A program made the position numbers and the translations under genes. From assembly GCA_009917445.1 (NCBI GenBank), contig QZEE01000005.1, forward strand, positions 62,001-126,000: 64,000 bases of DNA. Reading direction: 5' to 3'. The notes under the pieces were generated by a model that saw only the letters and a program-made list of their open reading frames with translations, had not been told where the DNA came from and did no database searches. Positions 16,326 to 25,602 of the stretch are shown in pieces. The DNA is from a bacterium D16-76 (GTDB lineage Bacteria > Bacillota > Clostridia > Oscillospirales > Acutalibacteraceae). Numbering within the stretch: position 1 is the stretch's first letter; every line of letters begins with the position of its first letter.

Positions 16326-17117
16326 TTACGCCTCCATCATGGTGATCACATGCCGGGGGCAGGCCTCGGCGCACTGGCCGCAGCCGGTACACTTGTGGGG
16401 GTCCACCGCGGCGCAGCCGTCCACCATAGCGATAGCGCCCTCAGGGCAGGTCTTCACGCACTTGGTGCAGGAGATACACCCCACCTTGCACACATCCATC
16501 ACAGCCTTGCCCTTGTCGCAGTTATGGCAGCGCACCACAGCCTGCTTCTTCACCGGCGTCAGGGTAATAAGCCCCTTGGGGCAGGCAGAAACGCACTTTC
16601 CGCAAGCTTTGCACAAAGCGGGGTCGATCCTCGCCACGCCGTTGCACACCTCTACCGCGCCGTATTCGCAGGCCCGCACACAGTCGCCCAGGCCCATGCA
16701 GCCAGCCAAACAGCTGCTGGAGCCCCCCGCCAGCAGCATGGCGGCGTTGCAGCCCTCCATGCCGTCGTACACCATCTTGTCGGTGGTGTTGTCATAGCTG
16801 CCCATGCACCGCACCAGGGCGGCTTTTATTTCCATCTCCACGTCGCCCGCGCCTAAAATTTCCGCGCACTTTTGGGCCACCGCCGGCCCGCCCGGCGAGC
16901 AAAGCCCCGGCTGGGCCTCGCCCTTAGACATAGCCGTCGCGTAGCCCGGGCAGCCCGAGTACCCACAAGCACCGCAGTTGGCGCCGGGCAGCACTTCTTC
17001 CAAAGCCTCGGCCTTTTCATCCTTGGGCACAGCCATGACAATAGAAGCCACCGCCAAAATCACACCGGCCAGCAGGCCAATCACGCCTACAATGAGGATA
17101 GGGGTAATAAATTCCAT
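16326..17117 (-). CDS. rnfB: Rnf complex subunit RnfB (iron-sulfur protein)
   Basis: A 263-residue subunit of the ferredoxin:NAD+ oxidoreductase that pumps Na+ or H+. It has an N-terminal membrane helix (ITPILIVGVIGLLAGVILAV) and the 4Fe-4S cluster region with CGACGYSGCPGYA. Several CxxCxxCxxxCP clusters follow (CKACGKCVSACP, CISCTKCVKTCP, CTGCGQCAEACP). These pass electrons from ferredoxin toward RnfC. It is the last gene of rnfCDGEAB and starts 13 bases after rnfA, with GAGGAATC upstream. Confidence 0.97.
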   Translation of the reverse strand: MEFITPILIVGVIGLLAGVILAVASIVMAVPKDEKAEALEEVLPGANCGACGYSGCPGYATAMSKGEAQPGLCSPGGPAVAQKCAEILGAGDVEMEIKAALVRCMGSYDNTTDKMVYDGMEGCNAAMLLAGGSSSCLAGCMGLGDCVRACEYGAVEVCNGVARIDPALCKACGKCVSACPKGLITLTPVKKQAVVRCHNCDKGKAVMDVCKVGCISCTKCVKTCPEGAIAMVDGCAAVDPHKCTGCGQCAEACPRHVITMMEA

Positions 17118-17130
17118 AGGTGATTCCTCC

Positions 17131-17748
17131 TTACATCAGGCGGTCCACAAGGCCGTTGAACCCCAGGAAGGAAACGGCCACAAGGGACGCAGCGACCAGT
17201 GTGATAGGCAGGCCCTGGAAGGTCTCGGGGATGTCGCAGTCCTCCAAGCGCTCCCGCACCCCGGCAAAAAGGATCATAGCCACCAGGAACCCAATGCCCG
17301 AGCCAAAGGCGTTCACCAAAGACTGTACATAGCCAAAGCTGGGGTCCGCGGCGCCCTTTTCCAGCACCAGCATGGTCACGCCCAGCACGGCACAGTTGGT
17401 GGTAATCAGGGGCAGGTAAATGCCCAAAGCGCTGTAAAGCGGCGGCATATACTTGCGCAGTACCGTCTCCAAAAGCTGCACCAGGGCCGCAATCACCAGG
17501 ATAAACACAATGGTCTGCAAGTACCCCAAGCCCTGGGGCACCAGCAGGTAGGTGTACAGGGGCCAGGTAACGGCCGTGGCGATCACCATGACCACTGTCA
17601 CCGCACAGCTCATGCCAAAGGCCGTATCCAGCTTTTTGGACACGCCCAAAAAGGGGCAGATGCCTAAAAACTTATTCAGTACATAGTTTTCTGTCAATAT
17701 GGCCGCTAAGAAGATGGCCACCAACGTTTTTACCGCTTGCGCGTCCAT
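17131..17748 (-). CDS. rnfA: Rnf complex subunit RnfA
   Basis: A 205-residue integral membrane subunit with six predicted helices. Recognisable stretches are LAAILTENYVLNKFLGICPF near the N-terminus and IYLPLITTNCAVLGV near residue 115; the paired Cys of RnfA/RnfE hold a membrane 2Fe-2S centre. The ATG shares one base with the rnfE stop (TAATG), showing tight translational coupling. Confidence 0.97.
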   Translation of the reverse strand: MDAQAVKTLVAIFLAAILTENYVLNKFLGICPFLGVSKKLDTAFGMSCAVTVVMVIATAVTWPLYTYLLVPQGLGYLQTIVFILVIAALVQLLETVLRKYMPPLYSALGIYLPLITTNCAVLGVTMLVLEKGAADPSFGYVQSLVNAFGSGIGFLVAMILFAGVRERLEDCDIPETFQGLPITLVAASLVAVSFLGFNGLVDRLM

Positions 17749-18440
17749 TATTCAGCCGCCCCCTTCCCCTCTTTTTCGTTGATTTTCGAACAGCTTGCCG
17801 CCAGCGGGCAGTTGGCGCAGCCCGTAGCCTCCGGGGCCCTGCCCTCTTTCGAGAGCTTGCCCGCCAGGGCAATCAGCATGCCAAACACAAAGAACCCCCC
17901 GGGAGGCAGCAGGAAAATGATAATAGGCTCCATAAACCCGGAAAGGACAGGCAGCCCAAACACCGTGCCCGCGCCCAAAAGCTCCCGTACAATGCCCATA
18001 GCCAGCATAGCCGCCGTAAAGCCTACGCCCATGCCCAGGCCGTCGATAATAGAGGGCAGCACCTTGTTCTTGCTGGCAAACATCTCCGCCCGGCCCAAAA
18101 TAATGCAGTTGACCACAATCAACGGCAGAAACACGCCCAGGGCCGTGTCCAGCGCCGGGGAGAAAGCCTTGATAAACAGCTGCACCACCGTCACAAACCC
18201 GGCAATAATGGTGATAAACGCCGGTATGCGCACCTTGTTGGGGATGACATTCCGCAAAAGGGAAATAGCCGCGTTAGAGCACACCAGCACAAAGGTGGTG
18301 GCCGCGCCCATGCCAATGGCGTTAGAGGCGGCGGTGGTCACCGCCAGGGTGGCGCAGCAGCCCAAAATCAGCCGCAGCACCGGGTTTTCTTTTATAATGC
18401 CTTTGGTAAACTCACCCCACAGGCCTCTTTTTTCCTCCAT
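17748..18440 (-). CDS. rnfE: Rnf complex subunit RnfE
   Basis: A 230-residue membrane subunit, homologous to RnfA. FTKGIIKENPVLRLILGCC opens the first helix and FLPLIVVNCIILGRAE marks the second conserved Cys region. The C-terminal tail has an unusual Cys group, CANCPLAASC, seen in several clostridial RnfE proteins. I chose ATG 18440 (MEEKRGL), with AAGGGGGG upstream, rather than the longer frame. It begins one base after the rnfG stop. Confidence 0.95.
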   Translation of the reverse strand: MEEKRGLWGEFTKGIIKENPVLRLILGCCATLAVTTAASNAIGMGAATTFVLVCSNAAISLLRNVIPNKVRIPAFITIIAGFVTVVQLFIKAFSPALDTALGVFLPLIVVNCIILGRAEMFASKNKVLPSIIDGLGMGVGFTAAMLAMGIVRELLGAGTVFGLPVLSGFMEPIIIFLLPPGGFFVFGMLIALAGKLSKEGRAPEATGCANCPLAASCSKINEKEGKGAAE

Positions 18441-18441
18441 G

Positions 18442-19005
18442 TCAATTCCCCCCTTCCGAAGCGTAGGCTTCCTGGTACAGTTCAATGGCGCTGTTTACGG
18501 CGTTTGTCACCGCCGCGCTGGTGATGGTCGCGCCGGTCATAGCCTGGATCTCGCCCTCTGCCGGCGCCTGGAACTTCACCACCGAAATGCCGCCGGCCAA
18601 ATCCCCCACAGGCTGCTTATACTGCTCCCGGAAGGATTCCTTCTCCGCATTTGCCCCCAAACCCGGGGTCTCGCTGTGGCTTAACACCACCACGCCGGTG
18701 ATTTCCCCTTCCGTGCTGATGCCGGTCATCACCTTCACCGTGCCGCCATAGCCCTTGGACTCGGTCTCAAACACATAGCCCACGGCCTGCCCGCCGGCCA
18801 TGCCCGCGTAGTGGCCATCCTTTTCCTCAAAGCTTTCCGCGCCGGGCAGCACCACCATGCGGGACTCCTCCGCTTTCTGGGCCGCCGCCTGGGCAATGCG
18901 GTCCCTTGTCAGGGCATTTGTACCCGCCAAAGCCGCCGCCACCACTACGCATATGGCGAACAGGACCGCCGCCGGGGCCAGCACGCTTTTCGCGTCCAAT
19001 TTCAT
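18442..19005 (-). CDS. rnfG: Rnf complex subunit RnfG (covalent flavin protein)
   Basis: A 187-residue subunit with one N-terminal membrane helix and an FMN-binding domain facing outside. MTGATITSAAV near residue 160 is the flavinylation motif in which a Thr carries FMN, attached by ApbE (no apbE in the window). HSETPGLGANAEKESFREQY is the other conserved patch. It follows rnfD with no gap. Confidence 0.96.
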   Translation of the reverse strand: MKLDAKSVLAPAAVLFAICVVVAAALAGTNALTRDRIAQAAAQKAEESRMVVLPGAESFEEKDGHYAGMAGGQAVGYVFETESKGYGGTVKVMTGISTEGEITGVVVLSHSETPGLGANAEKESFREQYKQPVGDLAGGISVVKFQAPAEGEIQAMTGATITSAAVTNAVNSAIELYQEAYASEGGN

Positions 19006-19968
19006 TTATGCCGCCCCCCTTCCTTTTTTCTCTTTAGGCTTGCCAAAGGCCCGGGGCCTTACATACCGTTCAATAAGGGGCGTCACAATGTTCATCAGCA
19101 CAATAGAGTAAGAAACGCCCTCCGGCAAAGAGCCAAACTCGCGAATCAGCACCGTCAGCACGCCGCAGCCCACAGCAAACACAATGCGGGCCTTCCAGTA
19201 CAGGGGGCTGGTGGTGTAGTCGGTAGCCATAAAGAAGGCCCCCAGCATCAGCCCGCCTGCCAGCAGGTCAAACAGCGGGTCCCTGCCCAGCACAGCCGAG
19301 AACACCGCCACGGTCGCCAGGTAGGTAACCGGTATCACCGGGCTTATCACCTTCCGGATGATCAAATACACCCCGCCCAGGATGATAGCCAAAGCGCAGG
19401 TCTCGCCCAGGCAGCCCCCGTGGGTACCCCAGAGAAGCTGCATGTAGTCTGGGGCGCTGTTGGGGGAGTTCACATACATCATGCCCGAAAGGGGCGTGGC
19501 CGTAGTCACCGCGTCCGCCCCGGCGCCGTAGTCAAAGGCGTCTGTCCAGTGGGTCATGGGGGCCGGGAAGGAATTCATGAGGATGATGCGGGCCGTCAGC
19601 GCCGGGTTCACAAAGTTCTGCCCAATGCCGCCAAACATCTGCTTGATAACCACAATAGCCGCCACGCTGCCAAACACCGCCATCAAGGGGTTAATGGTGA
19701 CCGGCAGGTTCAGCGCCAGCAAAATACCCGTTACCACGCAGGAAAGGTCCCCCACGGTCTGGGGCCGCTTCATCACCCGGCGGCAGATGTATTCGCTTGC
19801 CACACAGGCCGCAATGCAGGTCAGGATCACCACCGCCGCCCGTATGCCAAAAATCACCACCGAAGCGACCATGGCCGGCGTAAGGCCAATAATCACATCC
19901 AGCATAATGTTCTGGGTAGTCTTCTTACCGTTAAAGTGTGGGGAAGACGAGACGATAAATTTTTCCAT
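19006..19968 (-). CDS. rnfD: Rnf complex subunit RnfD
   Basis: A 320-residue multi-helix membrane subunit. MEKFIVSSSPHF is the standard start, MFGGIGQNFVNPALTARIIL is the conserved core, and DAVTTATPLSG holds the Thr that carries covalent FMN. The ATG at 19968 overlaps the rnfC stop by one base, which selects it over the longer upstream frame. Together with RnfG it moves electrons across the membrane as ions are pumped. Confidence 0.96.
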   Translation of the reverse strand: MEKFIVSSSPHFNGKKTTQNIMLDVIIGLTPAMVASVVIFGIRAAVVILTCIAACVASEYICRRVMKRPQTVGDLSCVVTGILLALNLPVTINPLMAVFGSVAAIVVIKQMFGGIGQNFVNPALTARIILMNSFPAPMTHWTDAFDYGAGADAVTTATPLSGMMYVNSPNSAPDYMQLLWGTHGGCLGETCALAIILGGVYLIIRKVISPVIPVTYLATVAVFSAVLGRDPLFDLLAGGLMLGAFFMATDYTTSPLYWKARIVFAVGCGVLTVLIREFGSLPEGVSYSIVLMNIVTPLIERYVRPRAFGKPKEKKGRGAA

Positions 19969-21311
19969 TATTTCTTCCCTGCCTTTCTCACATAAGATTT
20001 CCCCAGCCGTATAGCCTGTACCAGCCTGCGCCCGGCCGGGCAGGAGAAGGCGCAGCACCCGCACTCCATACAGGTCATAATGTCCAGGGACAGCAGGGCG
20101 TCCACGTCCTTTTTCTCCACAGCCTTTTCCAGCTTGGTGGGCATCAGCTCCATGGGGCAGGCGGCCACGCACCGGCCGCACCGTATGCAGTCAGTGGTCG
20201 CGTACTGCCGGGCTTCCGCCTCATCAAAGGCTAAAATGGCGTTGTTCTGCTTTAAAATCGGCAGCTCGTCCGAGGTAATGGCAATGCCCATCATAGGCCC
20301 GCCCATCAGGATCTTCCTGGGCTCTGCCTTATACCCCCCGCAGAAAGCCACCACGTCCTTAATAGGCGTGCCAATGGGCACAATGACATTTTTCGGCGAC
20401 TTCACCGCCGACCCGTCAATGGTCACGCGCTTTAAGGTCAAAGGCATGCCCGTGCGCATGTAGCTGGCCAAAAAAGAGACCGAGGCAATGTTCATCACCA
20501 GGCACCCCACGTCCGCGGGCAGCTGCCCCGGCGCCACCTTGCGCCCGGTGCAGGCCTGCACCAGCACCTTTTCAGCACCCTGGGGGTACCGGCTCTTTAG
20601 GGTGAGCACCCGCACCTCGTCCTTGGGATCCTTCTGGGGGTCGTCGGCGATTTCCGTAAGCTTTGCAATAACATCGGGCTTGTTGTCCTCCACGGCAATC
20701 AGCACCCGGTGCACATCCAAAATCTCCTTGACCTTATAGATGCCCTCCAGCACGTTCCGGCCGTTTTCCAAAGCCTCCCGGTGGTCCGAGGTCACATAGG
20801 GCTCGCACTCGGCCACGTTGATAATCAGCGTGTCAATGGACTTGCCCTCCGGCACGTTCAGCTTCACATGGGCCGGGAAGCCCGCGCCCCCCAGGCCCAC
20901 CAGCCCAGATTTCCGGGCGGTTTCCGCCAGCTCCTTTTTGTTTGTCACCGGGGGCGGGGGCGCAATAGAGGGGTCATGCTCCATCTGCCCGTCCGAGTCG
21001 ATAACAATAGCCTCTGTCGTCTGCCCGCCCGTAAGCAGCACCTTGGTAACGGCGCTTACCGTGCCGGACACAGAAGCGTGGATAGGCGCGCACACAAAGG
21101 CGTCGTTGTCGCCAATGACCTGCCCCACGTACACATGGTCGCCCTTTTTTACCACAGGCTTGCAAGGCGCGCCAATGTGCTGCTGCATAGGGATGACCAC
21201 CCGTTCAGGGGGCGGCATAACGGCCGAAGGCTCGCTCCACGTATTTTTGTGGTGCGGCACCGGGGCCCCGCCGTGGGTCCTGAAAGGGCGGTTTGGAAAT
21301 TGCTGTTGCAT
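19968..21311 (-). CDS. rnfC: Rnf complex subunit RnfC (NADH-binding)
   Basis: A 447-residue peripheral subunit. The N-terminal HGGAPVPHHKN and the SLBB/biotinyl-like region precede the nucleotide and FMN site (GLVGLGGAGFPAHVKLNVPE, INVAECEPYVTSDH). Two 4Fe-4S motifs lie at the C-terminus (CIRCGRCVAACP and CMECGCCAFSCP). It couples the NAD+/NADH end of the complex. ATG 21311 (MQQQFPNRPF) is the likely start; in-frame codons upstream cross the promoter region. It is the first gene of the six-gene operon. Confidence 0.96.
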   Translation of the reverse strand: MQQQFPNRPFRTHGGAPVPHHKNTWSEPSAVMPPPERVVIPMQQHIGAPCKPVVKKGDHVYVGQVIGDNDAFVCAPIHASVSGTVSAVTKVLLTGGQTTEAIVIDSDGQMEHDPSIAPPPPVTNKKELAETARKSGLVGLGGAGFPAHVKLNVPEGKSIDTLIINVAECEPYVTSDHREALENGRNVLEGIYKVKEILDVHRVLIAVEDNKPDVIAKLTEIADDPQKDPKDEVRVLTLKSRYPQGAEKVLVQACTGRKVAPGQLPADVGCLVMNIASVSFLASYMRTGMPLTLKRVTIDGSAVKSPKNVIVPIGTPIKDVVAFCGGYKAEPRKILMGGPMMGIAITSDELPILKQNNAILAFDEAEARQYATTDCIRCGRCVAACPMELMPTKLEKAVEKKDVDALLSLDIMTCMECGCCAFSCPAGRRLVQAIRLGKSYVRKAGKK

Positions 21312-21369
21312 GTGATTTCCAGCCTTTCTTTCAAATAACTTTCTTAATGGCATACACGTACTACCCCAT

Positions 21370-21398
21370 ATTTTACATGAAAAACCGCCATCTTGCAA
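21370..21398 (-). promoter_or_regulatory. Candidate rnf operon promoter
   Basis: On the minus strand TTGCAA (21393-21398) and TAAAAT (21370-21375) with a 17-base spacer, about 60 bases before the rnfC start. The overlapping GAAAAACCGCCAT motif also occurs upstream of typA. Confidence 0.6.
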
Positions 21399-21500
21399 GA
21401 ACATTTATAATTTGGCCATCCTTTGTTCATATTTGAACCTGCCCGCCCCAGCAAAAAAGCGCCCTCCCCTCTCAACCACCCCAAAGCCTCCCCACAAGGC

Positions 21501-21660
21501 CTTGGGGCTGTCTCGTCTGCCGACTCGGTCGGTTCGCAGCTTGTCTGCCACCGGCAGACGCTCACCCCCAACCCCCGCTCAGGGCTCTGCCCTAAGAACC
21601 CGCAAGGGGCCAAACGTTCGCCCTGCGAACGTTTACGCCCCTTGATCGCGCACCCAGCCC
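21501..21660. repeat. Intergenic repeat (module A plus hairpin cluster)
   Basis: Begins CTTGGGGCTGTCTCGTCTGC, continues GACTCGGTCGGTTCGCAGC and GCAGACGCTCACCCCCAAC, then hairpins AGGGC/GCCCT and AACGTTCG/CGAACGTT. Relatives of module A lie at 36571, 39010 (inverted), 46936, 54267 and 56656 (inverted). Confidence 0.85.
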
Positions 21661-21715
21661 TCCCCCCATCCCCTGCCAAAAAGAAAGCGGGCAGGTTTCC
21701 CCGCCCACCTTACGA

Positions 21716-24568
21716 TCATCCTAACCGGTAAATCTTCACCCCATAGGGCTCCAGCTCAATACAGCCATTCAATTCCCGCCGCTCGCCGCTTAACAGCTCC
21801 GTCGCCGGGCCATGATAGTTACAGTTTATATTAAACCCGCTGCCCTCGGCATTCACCGCCACCAGCACCGTCTCTTCCGGGCACGACCGCCGCATGACCC
21901 ACTGCTTATTCAGCAGCGTTTCATTTTTAAAATCCCCATAGCACAAGGCCGGGCTTTCCGCCTTCACCCGTCCCAAGCGGCCCAAAAACTCCGTCAAGTC
22001 GTTCTCCACCGGGGCGTCAAAGCTGGGCCGCAGCGCCGGGTCGCCGTCGCTCTTGCTGCCGTCGGCCCCCCATTCGCTGCCATAATACACGCAGGGCATT
22101 CCCGGCATGCCATACACCACCGCGTACAACGGCTTTATCTGGTTCTTATCCGTCAAAATGCTGTGTATACGGGACACATCATGGTTGTCCGCAAAAGAAA
22201 GCAGATGCTCACCCTTATACAGCGTCCAGCCCTCCGGCCCAAACTGCCGGTTCAGCGAATGGGCAATCTCAAACATATTCAACGTGTTAAAGGACGAATA
22301 AAGCCCCTTATAGCACTCGTAATTGGTGGCACTGTCCAGCATATCCGGGTTCATAATGCGGTGGTAGTCCCCGTGTATCATCTCCCCCAGCAGGAAGAAA
22401 TCCGGCCGCCGCTCCCGGCAGAACCGCCGCAGGGTGCGCATAAAGTCCTGGTCCACCATATAGGCCACGTCCAGGCGCAGGCCGTCTATCTGGAACTCCT
22501 CCATCCACTGGCCCACGCTTTGCAGCAAATGGTCCACCACCTGGGGATTTTTCAGGTTCAGCTTTACCAGGTCAAAAGCGCCCTCCCAGCCCTCGTACCA
22601 CAGGCCGTCGTTATACTGGGAGTTGCCCCCAAAATTGACATAAAACCAGTCCTTATACGGCGAGCGCTCCCGGTTTTTCAGCACATCCTGAAAAGCCCAG
22701 AACCCCCGGCCCACGTGGTTGAACACCCCGTCCAGCACCACGCGTATGCCCCCGTCATGCAGGGACTTGCACACCTGCTTAAAATCCTCGTTAGTGCCCA
22801 GCCGGCAGTCAATCTTCCGGTAGTCCCGGGTGTCATAGCCGTGCGCGTCCGACTCAAAAACCGGTGAGAAGTACACCGCCCCCACGTGCAGCTTTTGCAG
22901 ATGGGGCACCCAATCCCGCACCTTCAAAATGCGGCTGACCGTCTTCCCATCGTTCTGCAGGGGCGCGCCGCAGAACCCTATGGGGTAAATCTGGTAAAAC
23001 ACCGTCTCCTTCTGCCAGCCGGGCTTTTCCTCTATAGAGCGCGCCACCGGCTTCCCCTCCGCTCCCTTTTCCTTTTGGACCGCTTTCGCGGCCGGAGGCG
23101 CAGCAGCCGGCGCTATATCCGCCTTTTCCGGGGTTTCCGGCTTTGCCGCCTGAACCGCCGGGGCAGGCACAACCGCCTCCGGCTGAGGGGGCACAGGCTC
23201 TGGCTGGGGCTCTGCCCGCGGTTCCGGTTTAGGCTCTGCCGCAGGCCCCGGGTCTAAAGGGGCGGCCTGGGCCGGGCGCAGGGTATACTGGCCGTCGCCG
23301 CCGCAAAGGATGGCGCTGCCATAAAAAGCGGCCATAGCGTCTACCATATGGGAAAGGTCGTCCCGCCCGGCGGTCTCATAGGGGGAGTGCATGGCAAGCT
23401 GGGCCAAGCCTACGTCCACCGTAGGGATAGAGACGTGGGAAATAGAAATATTGCCCAAAGTCCCCCCGGCGGGGATGGAGGAATGGTTGTAGAAATCCTG
23501 TACCGGCACCGCGGCGTCCTGGCAAATCTTCTTAAATACCCCGGCAGAAACCGGCCCGGTAGCGTAGCGCACGCCATGCTTTATTACCACGCCGCCATTC
23601 ATATAGCAGCGGTTAGTGGGGTCGGCCTTGTCCGGGTAATCCGGGTGGACGGCATGGGCGTTGTCCGCCGAAAGCATAAAGCTGGCCTGAAGGGCCAAAA
23701 GCCTTTCTTCCTCTCCCTTGCCCGCGGCCAAACAAATACGGGTAAGCAAATCCGAAAGCAGGGTAGAATCCGCGCCCTGGCGGGTAGAGCTGCCGGTCTC
23801 CTCGTTGTCAAAAATGGCGCAGACCGTGCAGTTTTCGCCGTTTTCCGCCTGCAAAAACGCCTGCAACGAGCTGAAAGCGCACTCCAAATCATCCAGCCGG
23901 GGGGCGCAGATAAATTCCCCATCCGGCCCAATAGAAGCGCCTGGGGCCCGGTTGTACAAATAAAGATCATAAGAAAGGATATCCCCTTTTTCAACGCCCG
24001 AAGCCTCTGCCGCCAGGGCCAGCAAATCGGCCTCGCTGCCGCCCAACAGGGGCAGGGTGTCCTTCTGGGCATCCAGCTTTTTGCCGTTGTTGGCGTCGCG
24101 GTTCAGATGTATGGCCAGGCTGGGGATGACTAACAAATCCCTGTCCACATCAGTAAGGACGGTCCGCATGCCTTCCCCGGTGCGCACCGCCAGGCGGCCC
24201 GCCACCGAAAGGGGCCGGTCAAACCAGGGGTTCAGCAGGGGGACGCCGTAAACCTCGGTGTTCAGCTTGGTATAACGGTCTTCCACCCGCATTTCCGGCT
24301 GGCCCTTGACCCGGAAGGAGGGGGAGTCGCTATGGGAGGCGACAATGGAGAACCCCCGGAAAGCCGCCGAAGGATAGCGGAAAGCCATGACCGAGGTAAG
24401 GCCCCGGGTCAAGTAATACTTGCCGCCAGGCTCTAAGCGCCAGGGCTGGGACTCTTGCAGCCGGGTAAACCCGGCCTGGTCCAGCATCTGGCAGGCGGCA
24501 TGAACGGCATGGGCCGAGGTAGGGCTCTGGTGGATAAAATCAAACAGCTGAGGAACATAATTTTTCAT
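21716..24568 (-). CDS. Fusion of M18-family aminopeptidase and GH13 alpha-amylase-type domain
   Basis: One 950-residue frame joins two enzymes. Residues 1-435 are an M18 aminopeptidase with zinc-site motifs SHSDSP (His79, Asp81), DNEETGS (about 253) and SADNAHAVHPDYPDK. Residues 437-515 are a Pro/Ala/Glu/Lys-rich linker with repeated PEP units. Residues about 520-950 are a GH13 domain with all four signature regions: DGVFNH (about 612), GLRLDVA (about 697, nucleophile Asp), GEMIHGD (about 728, acid/base Glu) and FADNHD (about 793). GGAGAGGAG precedes the ATG, and there is no signal peptide, so it should be cytoplasmic. Both halves look active. The joint role, perhaps peptide plus maltodextrin breakdown, is a guess. 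Confidence 0.93.
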   Translation of the reverse strand: MKNYVPQLFDFIHQSPTSAHAVHAACQMLDQAGFTRLQESQPWRLEPGGKYYLTRGLTSVMAFRYPSAAFRGFSIVASHSDSPSFRVKGQPEMRVEDRYTKLNTEVYGVPLLNPWFDRPLSVAGRLAVRTGEGMRTVLTDVDRDLLVIPSLAIHLNRDANNGKKLDAQKDTLPLLGGSEADLLALAAEASGVEKGDILSYDLYLYNRAPGASIGPDGEFICAPRLDDLECAFSSLQAFLQAENGENCTVCAIFDNEETGSSTRQGADSTLLSDLLTRICLAAGKGEEERLLALQASFMLSADNAHAVHPDYPDKADPTNRCYMNGGVVIKHGVRYATGPVSAGVFKKICQDAAVPVQDFYNHSSIPAGGTLGNISISHVSIPTVDVGLAQLAMHSPYETAGRDDLSHMVDAMAAFYGSAILCGGDGQYTLRPAQAAPLDPGPAAEPKPEPRAEPQPEPVPPQPEAVVPAPAVQAAKPETPEKADIAPAAAPPAAKAVQKEKGAEGKPVARSIEEKPGWQKETVFYQIYPIGFCGAPLQNDGKTVSRILKVRDWVPHLQKLHVGAVYFSPVFESDAHGYDTRDYRKIDCRLGTNEDFKQVCKSLHDGGIRVVLDGVFNHVGRGFWAFQDVLKNRERSPYKDWFYVNFGGNSQYNDGLWYEGWEGAFDLVKLNLKNPQVVDHLLQSVGQWMEEFQIDGLRLDVAYMVDQDFMRTLRRFCRERRPDFFLLGEMIHGDYHRIMNPDMLDSATNYECYKGLYSSFNTLNMFEIAHSLNRQFGPEGWTLYKGEHLLSFADNHDVSRIHSILTDKNQIKPLYAVVYGMPGMPCVYYGSEWGADGSKSDGDPALRPSFDAPVENDLTEFLGRLGRVKAESPALCYGDFKNETLLNKQWVMRRSCPEETVLVAVNAEGSGFNINCNYHGPATELLSGERRELNGCIELEPYGVKIYRLG

Positions 24569-24680
24569 AAGACGAACTCCTCTCCTATATAAGCTACAGC
24601 GTCAAACGCTGTGATAGGCAAAATATATAAAGTGTAACACCCCCAAAACGCGGGCCCAAACCTCCCTCCCACCCCCCTGC

Positions 24681-24745
24681 CCGCGCGCGGGAAGCGAAGC
24701 GTGGGATTCCAAAGGGGCTAAGCCCCTTTGGCCGCCGGAGGCGAC
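24681..24745. repeat. Intergenic repeat (module B)
   Basis: GCGGGAAGCGAAGCGTGGG followed by the palindromic part CAAAGGGGCT/AGCCCCTTTG and GCCGCCGGAGGCGA. Near-identical copies lie at 28949-29010 and, changed in the hairpin, at 44700-44780 and 54465-54510 (inverted). Confidence 0.85.
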
Positions 24746-24746
24746 C

Positions 24747-25592
24747 TTAGCAGGGTGCAGGGGCCGCAGCCCCTGCCCGCCGGAGGCAGTCGGCCATGCG
24801 GGCCGCCTGCACCGCGGGAGCTACGTCGTGGACACGGAGGAGCCCGGCGCCGCCCAAAAGGGCCGTGGTGTGGGCGGCCAAGGTGGCGGGCAGGCGCTCT
24901 TCAAAGGGGGGGCTGCCGCAGGGGTAGCCGGTGACGCGCTTGCGGGAAGCGGCCATCAAATAGGCACAGCCCGGCAGGCTTGTCCTGCCCACCTGGGCAA
25001 TCAGGGCCAGGTTTTCTTCCATAGTCTTGCCAAAGCCGATGCCGGGGTCCAGGCACAGGCGCTCTTTTGCTATGCCAAAGCGGCCCGCCGCGTCCAGGCG
25101 TTCTAAGAAAAACCCCTTTACGTGGGCGAAAATATCCGGTACGCTGCCCGTAGGGCACATGACTACGCACCCGCAGCCGGTGCCGGCCACGGCTTCCATC
25201 ATTTCGTCCGGAAAACCGGAAACGTCGTTAATAATGTGAGCCCCCAGGGCCAGGGCCTTCTGGGCCACCCAGGGGTAAAAGGTGTCAATAGAAACCGGCA
25301 CCCGGGCCTTTTCCAAAATCGCGGGCAGCACGGCTTCCAGCCGGGCCCACTCCTCCTCCTGGGGCACCGGGGTGTACCCCGGCCGGGTAGACTGGGCCCC
25401 GATATCCAAAATGTCCGCGCCCTCCCGCTCCATCTCCTGGGCTCGGGCTAAGGCGGCGGCTGGGTCCAAATAGCGGCCGCCGTCGGAGAAGGAATCGGGC
25501 GTCACGTTGAGGATGCCCATAATATAAGTCCGGGTGAGGGGAAGGGTATAGCCGCAGGCGGCAAAGGCGGCGGTGGCTGTGTCTTTTCCCAT
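24747..25592 (-). CDS. folP: Dihydropteroate synthase
   Basis: A 281-residue TIM-barrel enzyme joining para-aminobenzoate to hydroxymethyl-dihydropterin diphosphate in folate synthesis. Signatures are MGILNVTPDSFSDGGRY, DIGAQSTRPGYTPV, SIDTFYPWVAQKAL, INDVSGFPDEMM and LDPGIGFGKTMEEN, with the closing loop near ASRKRVTGY. AAGGAGG precedes ATG 25592, 10 bases after the folE stop. The last codons (GAAAPAPC and the TAA) lie in intergenic repeat sequence, so the tail is probably repeat-derived. folB-folK lie 8 kb away on the other strand. Confidence 0.96.
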   Translation of the reverse strand: MGKDTATAAFAACGYTLPLTRTYIMGILNVTPDSFSDGGRYLDPAAALARAQEMEREGADILDIGAQSTRPGYTPVPQEEEWARLEAVLPAILEKARVPVSIDTFYPWVAQKALALGAHIINDVSGFPDEMMEAVAGTGCGCVVMCPTGSVPDIFAHVKGFFLERLDAAGRFGIAKERLCLDPGIGFGKTMEENLALIAQVGRTSLPGCAYLMAASRKRVTGYPCGSPPFEERLPATLAAHTTALLGGAGLLRVHDVAPAVQAARMADCLRRAGAAAPAPC

Positions 25593-25602
25593 ATTTTCCT
25601 CC

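Noticed and set aside
18811-19995. Long plus-strand frame across rnfG-rnfD
   Set aside because: His/Arg/Gln-rich shadow of two firmly identified genes.
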